Shown in pieces: positions 26,188 to 35,406 of a stretch of 64,000 bases of DNA. The first letter of the stretch is position 1. Each line of letters opens with the position of its first letter. The translations under genes and the position numbers were made by a program. This DNA comes from Paenibacillus kyungheensis (GTDB taxonomy: Bacteria; Bacillota; Bacilli; Paenibacillales; Paenibacillaceae): contig NZ_CP117416.1 in assembly GCF_028606985.1 (NCBI RefSeq), positions 189,501 to 253,500 of the forward strand, read 5' to 3'. A model generated the notes under the pieces. That model searched no databases. It saw only the letters and a list, made by a program, of their open reading frames with translations, and was not told where the DNA came from.

Positions 26188-27456
26188 ATGCGTACTTCAT
26201 CGACAAAGGCACGTTGGCTTAGCTTCTCTCTTGTAATCATACTATTTAGTATTTCGTTATCAGGAATATTAGGATTATCGACGTCTGCTTATGCGGCTAA
26301 TGAAAAGAAACCTTTTCCACAACAGGTGAATTATGCAGGAATCATCAAGCCCAATCATGTGACTCAGGCGGCGATGAATCAAACCGTAGCTTCTTATTAT
26401 AGTTACTGGAAATCAACCTATCTCAAAAATGACTTGTCTTCTTTGCCAGGTGGTTATTATGTGCGTGGTGATATTACCGGTGATGCAGAAGGGTTTGACC
26501 CGCTAGGTACGTCCGAAGGTCAGGGGTATGGCATGGTGATTACCGCTCTGATGGCAGGGCAAGATACACAAGCACAGACGATCTATAATGGATTGTTCAA
26601 AACAGCCAGAGCGTACAAAAGTTCAGGCAATCCTGCTCTGATGGGTTGGGTCGTCGCTGATGATACTGCTGCACAAGGTCATTTTGGATCAGCAACCGAT
26701 GGTGATCTGGATATTGCCTACTCTTTGCTTTTGGCACATACGCAGTGGGGTTCTGCTGGAACGGTAAATTATTTGTCAGAAGCTAAAAAAATGATCAGCG
26801 CCATCAAATCTAGCTATGTAACGTCTAATAATGGTATTAATCTGGGAGATTGGGATACCAAAAACAGCTATGATACCCGTCCATCGGATTGGATGCTCAG
26901 TCATTTTCATGCTTTTTACGATGTGACTGGAGATCAGACATGGCTGAATGTGATCAACAATCTGTACAGCAAATATGCGCAATTTAGTAGTAGCTATTCA
27001 CCTAATACGGGCTTAATTTCAGACTTTGTAGTGGGGAATCCAGCGAAGCCTGCACCAGAGTGGTTTTTGGATGAATTTAAAGAGACAAATGAATACAATT
27101 ACAATGCTTCTCGTGTACCGCTTCGAATCGTAATGGATTATGCGATGTATGGAGATACTCGCGGCAAGAATATAGCTAACAAAATAGCAGTCTGGATCAA
27201 AGGCAAAACCAGTGGTAAACCTGCCAGCATCAAAGATGGATATCAGTTAAACGGGACGGCGCGCGGTACCTATGCAACTGCTGTATTTGTCGCTCCATTT
27301 GTCGCCGCAGGTGTCACAGATCATGCCCATCAGACATGGGTCAATACAGGTTGGGATTGGATGAAAAATAGCAAAGAAAGCTATTTTAGCGACTCTTATA
27401 ATCTACTGAGTATGTTATTTATCTCCGGTAACTGGTGGAAGCCTACTGCCTCTTGA
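26188..27456 (+). CDS. Secreted GH8 chitosanase / endoglucanase
   Basis: A signal peptide (about residues 1-36, cut after AYA) precedes a single GH8 (alpha/alpha)6-barrel. The proton donor Glu is E110 in LGTSEGQGYGM, and the ATDGDLDIAYSLLLAH motif follows. Over most of its length it strongly resembles Bacillus GH8 chitosanase (ChoK type) as I recall that sequence, including QVNYAGIIKPNHVTQ, YNASRVPLRIVMDYAMYG and the end FISGNWWKP. It would cut chitosan, possibly also mixed-linkage glucan, outside the cell. AAGGAGG precedes the ATG. It ends the amino-sugar group with a strong terminator. Confidence 0.9.
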   Translation: MRTSSTKARWLSFSLVIILFSISLSGILGLSTSAYAANEKKPFPQQVNYAGIIKPNHVTQAAMNQTVASYYSYWKSTYLKNDLSSLPGGYYVRGDITGDAEGFDPLGTSEGQGYGMVITALMAGQDTQAQTIYNGLFKTARAYKSSGNPALMGWVVADDTAAQGHFGSATDGDLDIAYSLLLAHTQWGSAGTVNYLSEAKKMISAIKSSYVTSNNGINLGDWDTKNSYDTRPSDWMLSHFHAFYDVTGDQTWLNVINNLYSKYAQFSSSYSPNTGLISDFVVGNPAKPAPEWFLDEFKETNEYNYNASRVPLRIVMDYAMYGDTRGKNIANKIAVWIKGKTSGKPASIKDGYQLNGTARGTYATAVFVAPFVAAGVTDHAHQTWVNTGWDWMKNSKESYFSDSYNLLSMLFISGNWWKPTAS

Positions 27457-27545
27457 TGATAGGACGTACATGCATAGATGATTTGCATATAATATTATAA
27501 CAACAGAGATCAGATAATATGCTTTTCAAATGTAGACATGTTCAC

Positions 27546-27587
27546 CAAACCTCTACTCATTGCTGTCCTGCAATGAGTGGAGGTTTG
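27546..27587 (+). terminator. Terminator after the chitosanase gene
   Basis: CAAACCTCTACTCATTGC pairs with GCAATGAGTGGAGGTTTG (one mismatch), an 18-bp stem with a 6-base loop, followed by a T-rich stretch. Confidence 0.85.
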
Positions 27588-27715
27588 TCTTGTTTTTCTC
27601 GCTAATGAATAGTGTCGCTTGCTTACTTTAGATGTCTATTTTTGGATTGTGGTATAGTGAGATAAAGTATCGCTCAGACAAAAATAATGAAAATAGATGG
27701 AGCAGGTGACCACTG

Positions 27716-28546
27716 TTGAAATGTTTAACTTTAAATACGCATTCATGGCACGAAACGAACCAGTTAGAAAAAATCAGTCAATTGGCTCATTTTATCAATC
27801 AACAACAATTTGATGTTATTGCTCTGCAAGAAGTAAATCAATCGATGAGTGAGCCGCATGTAGAGTTATCGGTATTAGAGGAATCACGTTATTACGCTAC
27901 TGATCGAAATGTGAATATTCGGCAAAATAACTTTGCTTATGTGTTGTTACAGCAATTATCTTCTGATTATTATTGGACATGGGTTCCGACTCATCAGACC
28001 AGACAGACCTATGATGAAGGATTAGCGATACTGACTCGTACGCCGATCGTTCAAGCAAGCTACGACTTTGTCTCTCAACTGCAAGACTATAACAATTATC
28101 GGACACGTCGTCTGTTGATGGTGCAGACCGAGATCAGCGGACAGCCTGTATGGATAGCAGATGGACATTATGGATGGTGGCATGACGAAGAACATTTCCG
28201 TGGACAATGGGATCGTACAGAGCAGTTATTAGCACCATACCAAGATCAATTGATCCTCATGCTAGGCGATCTGAACAATGTGGCAGAGATTCGAGAAGAA
28301 GGTTATGACTATGTGATGAGCAAAGGCTGGTTCGACACCTATACATTAGCCAAAGTAAAAGACGATGGACATACCGTCGTCAAAGCTATCGCAGGTTGGG
28401 AAAACAATGCGACCAGTCTGCGTATCGATTATATTTTAACCAATCGTCCATTGTCTGTTCGTTCTTCTGCTGTGGCGTTGAATGGTGTGAATGGAGCTAT
28501 TGTGTCGGATCATTTGGGAGTAGCTGTGGAGTTAGACTTGGAGTAA
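27716..28546 (+). CDS. Endonuclease/exonuclease/phosphatase (EEP) family protein
   Basis: A 276-residue metal-dependent phosphodiesterase fold. Conserved catalytic segments: LTLNTHSW, the metal Glu in DVIALQEVNQ, GHYGWWHDEE, the Asn of LMLGDLNNV, RIDYILTN and SDHLGV at the C-terminus with its catalytic His. The TTG start follows GGAGCAGGTGA. No signal peptide is present, so it acts in the cytoplasm. Relatives range from nucleases to sugar- and lipid-phosphate phosphatases; this one cannot be assigned further. Confidence 0.85.
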   Translation: MKCLTLNTHSWHETNQLEKISQLAHFINQQQFDVIALQEVNQSMSEPHVELSVLEESRYYATDRNVNIRQNNFAYVLLQQLSSDYYWTWVPTHQTRQTYDEGLAILTRTPIVQASYDFVSQLQDYNNYRTRRLLMVQTEISGQPVWIADGHYGWWHDEEHFRGQWDRTEQLLAPYQDQLILMLGDLNNVAEIREEGYDYVMSKGWFDTYTLAKVKDDGHTVVKAIAGWENNATSLRIDYILTNRPLSVRSSAVALNGVNGAIVSDHLGVAVELDLE

Positions 28547-28599
28547 TTCTATTAGCACGATAGAAAATTTTAAAAATTATAGTTCATTAAGACACTAAG

Positions 28600-28630
28600 A
28601 AAAGAGACCTTAACTAACAGGTCTCTTTTT
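28600..28630. terminator. Bidirectional terminator between the EEP gene and the helicase operon
   Basis: AAAGAGACCT / AGGTCTCTTT stem with an 8-base loop, A-run upstream and T-run downstream, placed between two converging genes. Confidence 0.8.
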
Positions 28631-28654
28631 GCTGTATCTATTTTATTGCTTTAT

Positions 28655-31600
28655 TTATTCCGCCCATTCACGACGTAACGCAAATAAGTCTTTAAGGGCA
28701 TCATTAGACAATTCAGTGATCCAGCCTTCTGAATTAGAAATAACATTATCACTTAACTGTTGCTTGCTCTCCAACATCTCATCAATTCGTTCTTCTAGCG
28801 TACCGAGGGAGATGAATTTGTGTACTTGTACATCACGAGTCTGACCCATCCGATAGGCTCGGTCAGTGGCTTGATTTTCGACTGCAGGATTCCACCAGCG
28901 ATCCACATGGAATACATGGTTAGCAGCCGTTAAGTTCAGACCGACCCCACCAGCTTTGAGTGATAAAATAAAGACAGATGGCTTGGTGAAATCGCCTTCG
29001 ACGGCAGGTGCTTGGAATTGCTCGATCATGCGATCGCGTGCTGTTTTGGAGGTGCTTCCGTTCAAATACAATACATTTTCTTGCAATTCTTCTTCCAAAA
29101 TCTTCTGCATCAACTGACCCATCCCAATATACTGGGTGAAAATCAAACACTGTTCGCCTTCTTCACGTAATTCTTTGACCATTGCTAGCAAGCGTTCCAA
29201 TTTGGCAGAACGACTGATCCAAGCTTCGGTATTGAATCGTTTACCTTTTTCCGGTTCAGGAGGCGCTTCTTTGGTCACAAGGATCGGATGATCGCATAAT
29301 TGCTTGAGTTGGGTGAGCGCAGACAGAATCGCGCCTTTGCGCTTGATACCATCCAGATTGTTCATCTGTTGCATTAAGCTGTTAACCGCTTGATCGTACA
29401 ATACCCCTTGTTCAGCAGTCAGATGAATATAAGTTTTCATTTCATTTTTTTCAGGCAAATTCAATTGAATATTAGGATCTTTTTTGGTACGTCGCAACAT
29501 AAATGGCTTGACCAGTCGTTGCAAATGTAAAGTTCGTTCTTCATCATGATCTTTTTCGATCGCATTGCTAAACCGTTCTTGAAACCCTTTGGCTGTTCCT
29601 AGATACCCTGGCGTAATAAAGTCATATATCGACCATAACTCAGCCAATCTGTTTTCAATCGGTGTACCGGTTAATGCTACCCTGTGCATAGCGGATAGAC
29701 TACGAACCGTTTGCGATTGTCTGGTCTGCGCATTTTTAATATTTTGCGCTTCATCCAGACAGATAGTTGCCCATGTATAGCTTTGGAGCAGTTCTTGATC
29801 CAGTGAAGCTGTCGCGTATGAAGTCAAAATCACATCGGCATGATCGATCAATTGCTGAAACTCCGCTCCCGAACGACGTTTACTTCCATAATGAAGCGCC
29901 ACAGTAAGGGAAGGCGCAAAGCGACTGATTTCTTTTTGCCAGTTCCCAAGTACAGAAGTAGGGCAGATGACAAGAGAGGTCGGGCTGAAAATCGTCTCCT
30001 GATGCATATTTTGCATTTCTTCGGTTTGGTGAAATTGCTCGGCTAGTTGATGAATAGCAATCTCAGCATGTTCTTTAATATGCAGTAAATACGTGATTAA
30101 TTGCACCGTTTTACCGAGTCCCATATCATCTGCTAGACAAGCACCTAAGCCGAATTTTCTTAGAAAAGATAACCATGAATATCCTTCATGCTGATAAGGA
30201 CGTAATTGCGCTTGTAATCCTGCTGGAATCGGAGTGAGTGGAAGATCTACTTGCTGATTAATCTTTTCGATTAACGAAGTGAGATGTTCATTAAGTTCCA
30301 CTTCCAATTCTACACGCGTACTTTCTTCTTCAATAGCTTCTTCTTCCGCTGCTTGAGCTATTCGATGTTGACGCATCAGATGAAGTTGCAATACATCTTG
30401 AAAAGAAAGTCCACGGCGCTTATCAATCCCGTTCATTGCACGCCGAATCTGCTCTAACAATTCAGGATCAAGTGCAATCCATTGTCCACGGAAAAGTACC
30501 AATCGTTCATTACGAGCCGCAAGTTCGAGGAACTCTTCTTCTGAAAGATCGGTATCTCCAATTGAGACACGCCAATCGAAATCGATCAATGCATCTAAGC
30601 CAAAAAACGATTTGCCATCTCGTTTTTCTTTTTCTTCGCTGACTTTAGCACGTAATTTAGGCTTTTTACGTCGTGCCGCTTCCCACCATGCGGGCAGTAG
30701 CACTAACCAGCCAGCTTGAAGCAATCGATTACTTTCTGTCGTCAGAAAGCGCCATGCTGTTTCATTGTTCATCGGACGCTGTAAAATATCCGACGTTTCG
30801 GCGAATTGTGCTCTTGGTAAAGTAGCTCGTAGATGTTCTAGCCAGCCAGAAGCCCGATCTTGCACATGAATATTCCATTGTTCAGGCCATTTTCCATTAA
30901 CATGTCCGTCAATTCCCAATTGTACAGGCACAAGCACCGTTTCATCGGCTTTGTCTTGCAGTACAAACTGTAATCGCCAGCCACTGTTAGCATCTTCCGG
31001 TTCTAGCAATTGAAGTGCCGGGCGAAAAGGAGCCGTGTCGCTTTTCCAACCGATGGAGACTAACCATGTTTCTTCGTCTAGTCCGGCTGTACTCTGGTTA
31101 CGATCAAATAACTGCGGATATTCCCGCCGTAGATCAGCGGCTTCTGCTTCACTGTTGTAATATTGGCGGAATACAGTAGCAGAGAATGCCGCTTGTAGTC
31201 CTTGAACGAATTGCAGTTGAGACGAATTTTTGAGCAAAGCCCGAATATCACGTTCAACTCCGTCTTCCTGCGCCCATTCTAACAGCACATCTTGATCCCA
31301 GCTCCACTGCAATTTGCCTTTGCGATACGAGGCTAGACTCGGTAGATATTTACGTTCGTCCAGACAGCGCTCCAGATAAGGAGCTAACTTGCGAATCTGA
31401 GCAGTTTCACCTTCCCAATTCCACTGCACATGATGAAGTAAAGGAGCAGATGCAAAATAAGGAATAACCTGTTCAGCAGGCAATACAATCAGTTCTACTT
31501 CCGGTGTTTCTTCTACTTCAAGTTCTGTCCCGTAAAAAGAATCTTCATGCCATGCAAATAGCAGATGCTTGAGATAAGTAGCAGGTACAAATCCATAAGC

Positions 31601-31681
31601 TTCTTTGGAACCGTAGATTAGAGCATCGCCATACTCGCTGAGTCCCATCTGGACAGTGATGTGTTGAATATAATGACTCAT
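28655..31681 (-). CDS. SNF2-family DEAD/DEAH-like ATPase (helicase-type)
   Basis: A 1008-residue Swi2/Snf2 protein. An N-terminal helicase-associated region (about 1-480) precedes motif I DDMGLGKTVQ (K524), motif Ia ICPTSVLGNW, motif II DEAQ (not DEAH), motif III ALTGTPIENR and, in the C-terminal RecA lobe, SLKAGGVGLNLT and NQATDRAYRMGQ. Such bacterial enzymes move on double-stranded DNA and remodel protein-DNA complexes, often in repair. It overlaps the upstream gene by ATGA, so the pair is translationally coupled. GGAAAGGAAAG precedes the ATG. A second SNF2 gene in this window (49423-52899) has a different N-terminus. Confidence 0.92.
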   Translation of the reverse strand: MSHYIQHITVQMGLSEYGDALIYGSKEAYGFVPATYLKHLLFAWHEDSFYGTELEVEETPEVELIVLPAEQVIPYFASAPLLHHVQWNWEGETAQIRKLAPYLERCLDERKYLPSLASYRKGKLQWSWDQDVLLEWAQEDGVERDIRALLKNSSQLQFVQGLQAAFSATVFRQYYNSEAEAADLRREYPQLFDRNQSTAGLDEETWLVSIGWKSDTAPFRPALQLLEPEDANSGWRLQFVLQDKADETVLVPVQLGIDGHVNGKWPEQWNIHVQDRASGWLEHLRATLPRAQFAETSDILQRPMNNETAWRFLTTESNRLLQAGWLVLLPAWWEAARRKKPKLRAKVSEEKEKRDGKSFFGLDALIDFDWRVSIGDTDLSEEEFLELAARNERLVLFRGQWIALDPELLEQIRRAMNGIDKRRGLSFQDVLQLHLMRQHRIAQAAEEEAIEEESTRVELEVELNEHLTSLIEKINQQVDLPLTPIPAGLQAQLRPYQHEGYSWLSFLRKFGLGACLADDMGLGKTVQLITYLLHIKEHAEIAIHQLAEQFHQTEEMQNMHQETIFSPTSLVICPTSVLGNWQKEISRFAPSLTVALHYGSKRRSGAEFQQLIDHADVILTSYATASLDQELLQSYTWATICLDEAQNIKNAQTRQSQTVRSLSAMHRVALTGTPIENRLAELWSIYDFITPGYLGTAKGFQERFSNAIEKDHDEERTLHLQRLVKPFMLRRTKKDPNIQLNLPEKNEMKTYIHLTAEQGVLYDQAVNSLMQQMNNLDGIKRKGAILSALTQLKQLCDHPILVTKEAPPEPEKGKRFNTEAWISRSAKLERLLAMVKELREEGEQCLIFTQYIGMGQLMQKILEEELQENVLYLNGSTSKTARDRMIEQFQAPAVEGDFTKPSVFILSLKAGGVGLNLTAANHVFHVDRWWNPAVENQATDRAYRMGQTRDVQVHKFISLGTLEERIDEMLESKQQLSDNVISNSEGWITELSNDALKDLFALRREWAE

Positions 31682-32925
31682 GGTATCAGCTTTCCTTTCC
31701 GCAATTCTTCTTGAAGTGCACGCAAGCGACTATGACGCTGAGCAAATTGCTCGATAAAATCAGTCCAGCGTGGTTCTTGCTTTATTTTTTTATACAATTT
31801 GGCTAGGCGTTTGAGTAATTTGACTGCCGCTTTGTAGCCTTGCCTATTTTTGTGTGCCATATGACGCTCTACCGCTTGATGGTAAAAAGGCAACAACATC
31901 TCTGGTGCATTATTTTCTAAGGGTTGCAGTTCGGTCACTTTGTAATTGGCAGGATCATTGCCAGCCGCTAACTGATAATCCATCCATAATTGCCATTTGC
32001 CATAAGCTAATAATTTTTCTTCGTAAATGCGTCCGCCGACAGGCAATAACTTTTCCAGTGCAATCCACATCTGGGGTTCTTCTGCTGGAAGTTCTGCAAT
32101 CACTTGCTCCCAGTAAGAAGCGTAATGTTGTAAATTTGACTGTTGTTGACGCAATACATCGGCAAGTTCAGTCAGCCAGTGGGCTAACCGTTGCCACTGT
32201 GCTTGCTGAGTCAAACGTTCCAGATAATCCGGTAACCGATCAGGATAAAAATCTTGCTTGGTAGCTGCGGTATGGATTAGAGCAAGTGCAACTTCATCAT
32301 GCTCGGCGCCACGTTCAAAATGAATATAACTTTGTGCTAACCACCATGCTTGCTTGAGTGCGGAATGACCGGATCGCGGTTCTAGTTGTTCTAACAGCTC
32401 GACTTCCGCTTGTAGTAGTTGTTCCTTATCTTTCAAGGTGGAGTCAGCCACTATAGATATCATCCAGAGTCGTATATAGCTATCTAAAAAAGTAAACGAA
32501 TCTCGTGATTCACTCAGCATTTCTAAGCGAATATAAGACAAGGTTCCACTTAAAAGTTTACTTTGTTCTACGGTTAGAGAATCGGTCAGGTGTAGCGATT
32601 CTGCGAAAAGATGCTGTAACGATTTCTGCAATTCAGCTACAGCCAAATGAGTATGATAACCGAGCGATGCCATGGTGCGACTTAGATGATTTTGCACAGG
32701 TTGAACGACGATTTGTAGCATATATAAATAAGCATTTAGCTTGAATAATGCTTGTTCTACAGGATCAGAGGGTAATTCTTTTTGGAAAATAAGCGTCAAC
32801 GCTTCTGTTGTATACTGCACATTACGAATCCCTTGCCCGAGTGGTGCGATATCTTCAGCGAACTGTTGATGCCATTGTTGTACATGTATATCTATATCTT
32901 TTTTTAGATTTAATATCAACGTCAT
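31678..32925 (-). CDS. Hypothetical helical protein, partner of the SNF2 ATPase
   Basis: About 415 residues with no recognised domain, strongly alpha-helical and rich in Leu, Gln and Glu; the C-terminus is basic (KQGYKAAVKLLKRLAKLYKKIKQEPRW-like, kept here in parts: AAVKLLKRLAKLYKKIKQE). No Cys pairs or membrane segments. The start at 32925 (MTLILNLKKDID) has AAAGGAT just upstream; an in-frame codon at 32985 lacks a site. ATGA overlap with the SNF2 gene argues for a joint complex, for example a loading or regulatory subunit. Function is inferred only from this coupling. Confidence 0.6.
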   Translation of the reverse strand: MTLILNLKKDIDIHVQQWHQQFAEDIAPLGQGIRNVQYTTEALTLIFQKELPSDPVEQALFKLNAYLYMLQIVVQPVQNHLSRTMASLGYHTHLAVAELQKSLQHLFAESLHLTDSLTVEQSKLLSGTLSYIRLEMLSESRDSFTFLDSYIRLWMISIVADSTLKDKEQLLQAEVELLEQLEPRSGHSALKQAWWLAQSYIHFERGAEHDEVALALIHTAATKQDFYPDRLPDYLERLTQQAQWQRLAHWLTELADVLRQQQSNLQHYASYWEQVIAELPAEEPQMWIALEKLLPVGGRIYEEKLLAYGKWQLWMDYQLAAGNDPANYKVTELQPLENNAPEMLLPFYHQAVERHMAHKNRQGYKAAVKLLKRLAKLYKKIKQEPRWTDFIEQFAQRHSRLRALQEELRKGKLIP

Positions 32926-33347
32926 ATCCTTTATTCTCCTAAGCACTTGTTCAAAATCGATTCGACTTCTTCTAGTGCAATTCAAAGTGATTTTTGCAAA
33001 GCATACTATAGTAGTATCAGCTTTTTAACACATAAGAGTTTACCAGTATAAACATATGTTCTCATTATATCATGACCTATCGAATCCTAGACAGGAATAA
33101 GCATGATTTACATACCAAAAAAAGACATCCTACGATGTCTTTGATACAGTCGATTATATATCTACAGATATTGGTTATTGTGTGCAATCAAGGATGATCT
33201 AGCTTTTATAAAAGGTCGTCGATCAACAGGTTTTCCGGCGAAGGAAGTAAATGTTCTTTTTGTTATTGGATCATCTGTTGTTGGTGAGCTTTAAGATGAT
33301 TGGAAGAGAGATCAAAAGCAAGCTTACTTAGCGCTGATTGTTGTAAA
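32926..33347. other. Intergenic region, largely featureless
   Basis: Contains the upstream region of the SNF2 operon, the MFS-gene terminator, and a 16-base stretch (32988-33003, TGATTTTTGCAAAGCA) that also occurs in the tandem repeats at 37.9-38.1 kb. No gene was found. Confidence 0.5.
33117..33142 (-). terminator. Terminator downstream of the MFS gene
   Basis: Minus-strand stem AAAGACATC / GATGTCTTT with a 4-base loop followed by seven T. It lies about 200 bases after the MFS stop codon. Confidence 0.7.
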
Positions 33348-34478
33348 TTAATAGCTTGTATTTGTGCGGATTTTAATTGTAAGACCAACCAGTCCTAGTC
33401 CTGCAAATATAGCAAATCCGATCGGATACGAAAATAGATCAATCACGCTACCAGCGAGTAAAGAACCTATAAATTGACCGGCTCCAAGCAGTAAAAAAGA
33501 TAGACTAATGCCCATCGAAGGTTGCTCAGGATAAATTCGTGTTGCCCATACCATACAGATACAGCTCAAAAAGATAAATGAACTACCAAATAAAATAGCG
33601 GATGCAAAGTTATATCCGATCGAGGGTACGATAAGCACTGCGGTTCCTAATGCCATCATGAGCATACCTAACCGATAAGACTTTGCCAGCCCTAAGCGAT
33701 TAATCCATGATCCAGAACCGCCGGCGATCATACCGGATGCCCCCATTACAATCCAAAACCAGATCGCTGTTGTGTAAGATACTCCTTGTTCTACAGTCAA
33801 AAAGCTACGTGCAAAAGTCCAATACATAGCAGAACTACTTCCAATGAATAAAGAACCTACAAATAATGCTAGACTATGCGGCTGAAATATTTGTATTTTT
33901 TGCATAGGAGATGATGTAGAGTCAGTCTGTCTGCGGTTCGGTATATTTTTACTATTCCACCAAAGAGTCAAGATAGCAATAACAGCAAATAATCCATAAC
34001 TCAAACGCCAATACTCGGTAAATAACAACGCAATAGGACCGGATAACACCATCCCAAAGCTTGTTCCACTATTGATCCATACATTGCCACGATCCCGATC
34101 TGCCACCGATAATTCAGTAGAAGCCGCATGACCTAGAGCAGGAGAGATCCAGCCTGTACTCCATCCAGCAAGAAATAGACTTATTGTTAATATCCATACA
34201 TTGGGTGCTAATGCTACGCCAGCTATACCGACCGCTACACTTAGACCACTCAAGCGAATAATTTGATAATGTCCCCATTGCTGAATCGACCACGGAGCAG
34301 TCAACAGCGCTAGACAATAAGCAATATACATTACTGAACTGATTGAGCCTGCATCAGTTGCAGATAAAGAAAGGGAGTGCGAAATTTCAGGTAAAAACAA
34401 TCCAAAGCTATATCGACCTAATGTGTAACAAACCGCAATCATCGCTATACCCGGCAAAATGATCTTGTTAGCATTCAT
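33348..34478 (-). CDS. MFS transporter (CynX/NimT-like)
   Basis: A 12-helix major facilitator protein of about 376 residues with the N-terminal segment YTLGRYSFGLFLPEISHSLSL, the GWxSPALGHA motif (SPALGHAASTEL) and DRGNVWINSGTSFG, as in small YbfB/CynX-type transporters. It probably exports or takes up a small organic compound. ATG at 34478 lies 9 bases after AAAGGAG; a GTG three bases earlier is possible. An 18-bp operator shared with the tetR promoter lies at 34509-34526, so TetR repression is likely. Confidence 0.85.
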   Translation of the reverse strand: MNANKIILPGIAMIAVCYTLGRYSFGLFLPEISHSLSLSATDAGSISSVMYIAYCLALLTAPWSIQQWGHYQIIRLSGLSVAVGIAGVALAPNVWILTISLFLAGWSTGWISPALGHAASTELSVADRDRGNVWINSGTSFGMVLSGPIALLFTEYWRLSYGLFAVIAILTLWWNSKNIPNRRQTDSTSSPMQKIQIFQPHSLALFVGSLFIGSSSAMYWTFARSFLTVEQGVSYTTAIWFWIVMGASGMIAGGSGSWINRLGLAKSYRLGMLMMALGTAVLIVPSIGYNFASAILFGSSFIFLSCICMVWATRIYPEQPSMGISLSFLLLGAGQFIGSLLAGSVIDLFSYPIGFAIFAGLGLVGLTIKIRTNTSY

Positions 34479-34508
34479 CACGTAACACTCCTTTATGTAT
34501 ATAAAATA

Positions 34509-34526
34509 TATAGAACGATCATTATA
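34509..34526. promoter_or_regulatory. Candidate TetR operator ahead of the MFS gene
   Basis: TATAGAACGATCATTATA occurs identically here and at 35214-35231 ahead of the tetR gene. Exact 18-bp sharing between two promoters of adjacent genes is strong evidence of a common regulator. Confidence 0.75.
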
Positions 34527-34658
34527 CTTATAATGAAATAAAAAGTGAGTATCTTTATACTCACTGGTGTTTATGACTCGTGTTTATGATCAAATAAGTA
34601 GTCAAATAGACAGCATATAATGAGGCAGTGTCTGTTGATCATCATGTATAGGTTCTAT

Positions 34659-35198
34659 TTAAGCTACACGTACAAATAGCTTTTCAGTCATATCAATAAA
34701 TTGAGCACAGACAGTTGCTGTATCTTCCGTTTCAGCAAGTGCAGTAGAGCCTTCTAATAAAAGGGAAAATTGCAGAATCTGTTGATGTGTTAAAGAAGAA
34801 TCCAGTTGCTTGATAAAGTTCATCACATTTTCTTTGTGACGGTTAACAGTCTGCACGACCGGATGAGCCGGATCACCTGCAAATTCTTCTTTAGCTCGTA
34901 AAAACATACAACCACGAGATTGAATATCCATCAATCGTTGGGCATGTCCTTTAGCTAGATTCAGCAAAATCGCTTCACGATCATCGGTGAGAAAGCGGTG
35001 CAGGTACTCCATATATTGTTGTTCACGTCGCTTTAACACTTCTACAATCAATTCATCTTTGGAAGCGAAATGATTGTATAACGTCATAATCGCAATATCT
35101 GCTTCTGTAATAATCTGCTTCAGACCAATCGCATGAAATCCATGTTCATAAAAAAGCTTTTCCGCTACCGTTAATAATGTTTCTCTTTTTTTGCTCAC
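34659..35198 (-). CDS. TetR/AcrR-family regulator
   Basis: A 179-residue one-component repressor. The N-terminal helix-turn-helix has EKLFYEHGFHAIGLKQI and the family core IAIMTLYNHFASKDELIVEVL (recognition helix around TLYNHF). The C-terminal domain (RGCMFLRAKEEFA) resembles the YxaF/LmrA type that controls drug exporters. The GTG start has GGAGGG correctly placed. The identical 18-bp sequence in its own promoter and the MFS promoter predicts autoregulation plus control of the transporter, perhaps also the lysE-like gene. Confidence 0.9.
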   Translation of the reverse strand: MSKKRETLLTVAEKLFYEHGFHAIGLKQIITEADIAIMTLYNHFASKDELIVEVLKRREQQYMEYLHRFLTDDREAILLNLAKGHAQRLMDIQSRGCMFLRAKEEFAGDPAHPVVQTVNRHKENVMNFIKQLDSSLTHQQILQFSLLLEGSTALAETEDTATVCAQFIDMTEKLFVRVA

Positions 35199-35213
35199 TT
35201 ATATCCCTCCTTA

Positions 35214-35231
35214 TATAGAACGATCATTATA
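35214..35231. promoter_or_regulatory. Candidate TetR operator ahead of the tetR gene
   Basis: Identical to 34509-34526. The first 9 bases (TAGAACGAT) occur a third time, inverted, at 35344-35352 in front of the lysE-like gene. Confidence 0.75.
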
Positions 35232-35406
35232 TTTATTGTGCAGGAATAATCAATTATTGTCAAATAACTAACATAAAGGTTAACAGATGGGTAGCAAAAG
35301 CGTATACTTTATAGCAATCTTACATATGTATGTATAAGTAGTAATCGTTCTATGTTTATTATCATTATTTGAGATCGACTGATTAAACGGTAAAGGAGAA
35401 ATGGAT

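Noticed and set aside
31854-32264. 136-residue plus-strand frame inside the SNF2 partner gene
   Set aside because: Antisense to a gene that is coupled by overlap to the helicase; composition and lack of a ribosome site mark it as a shadow.
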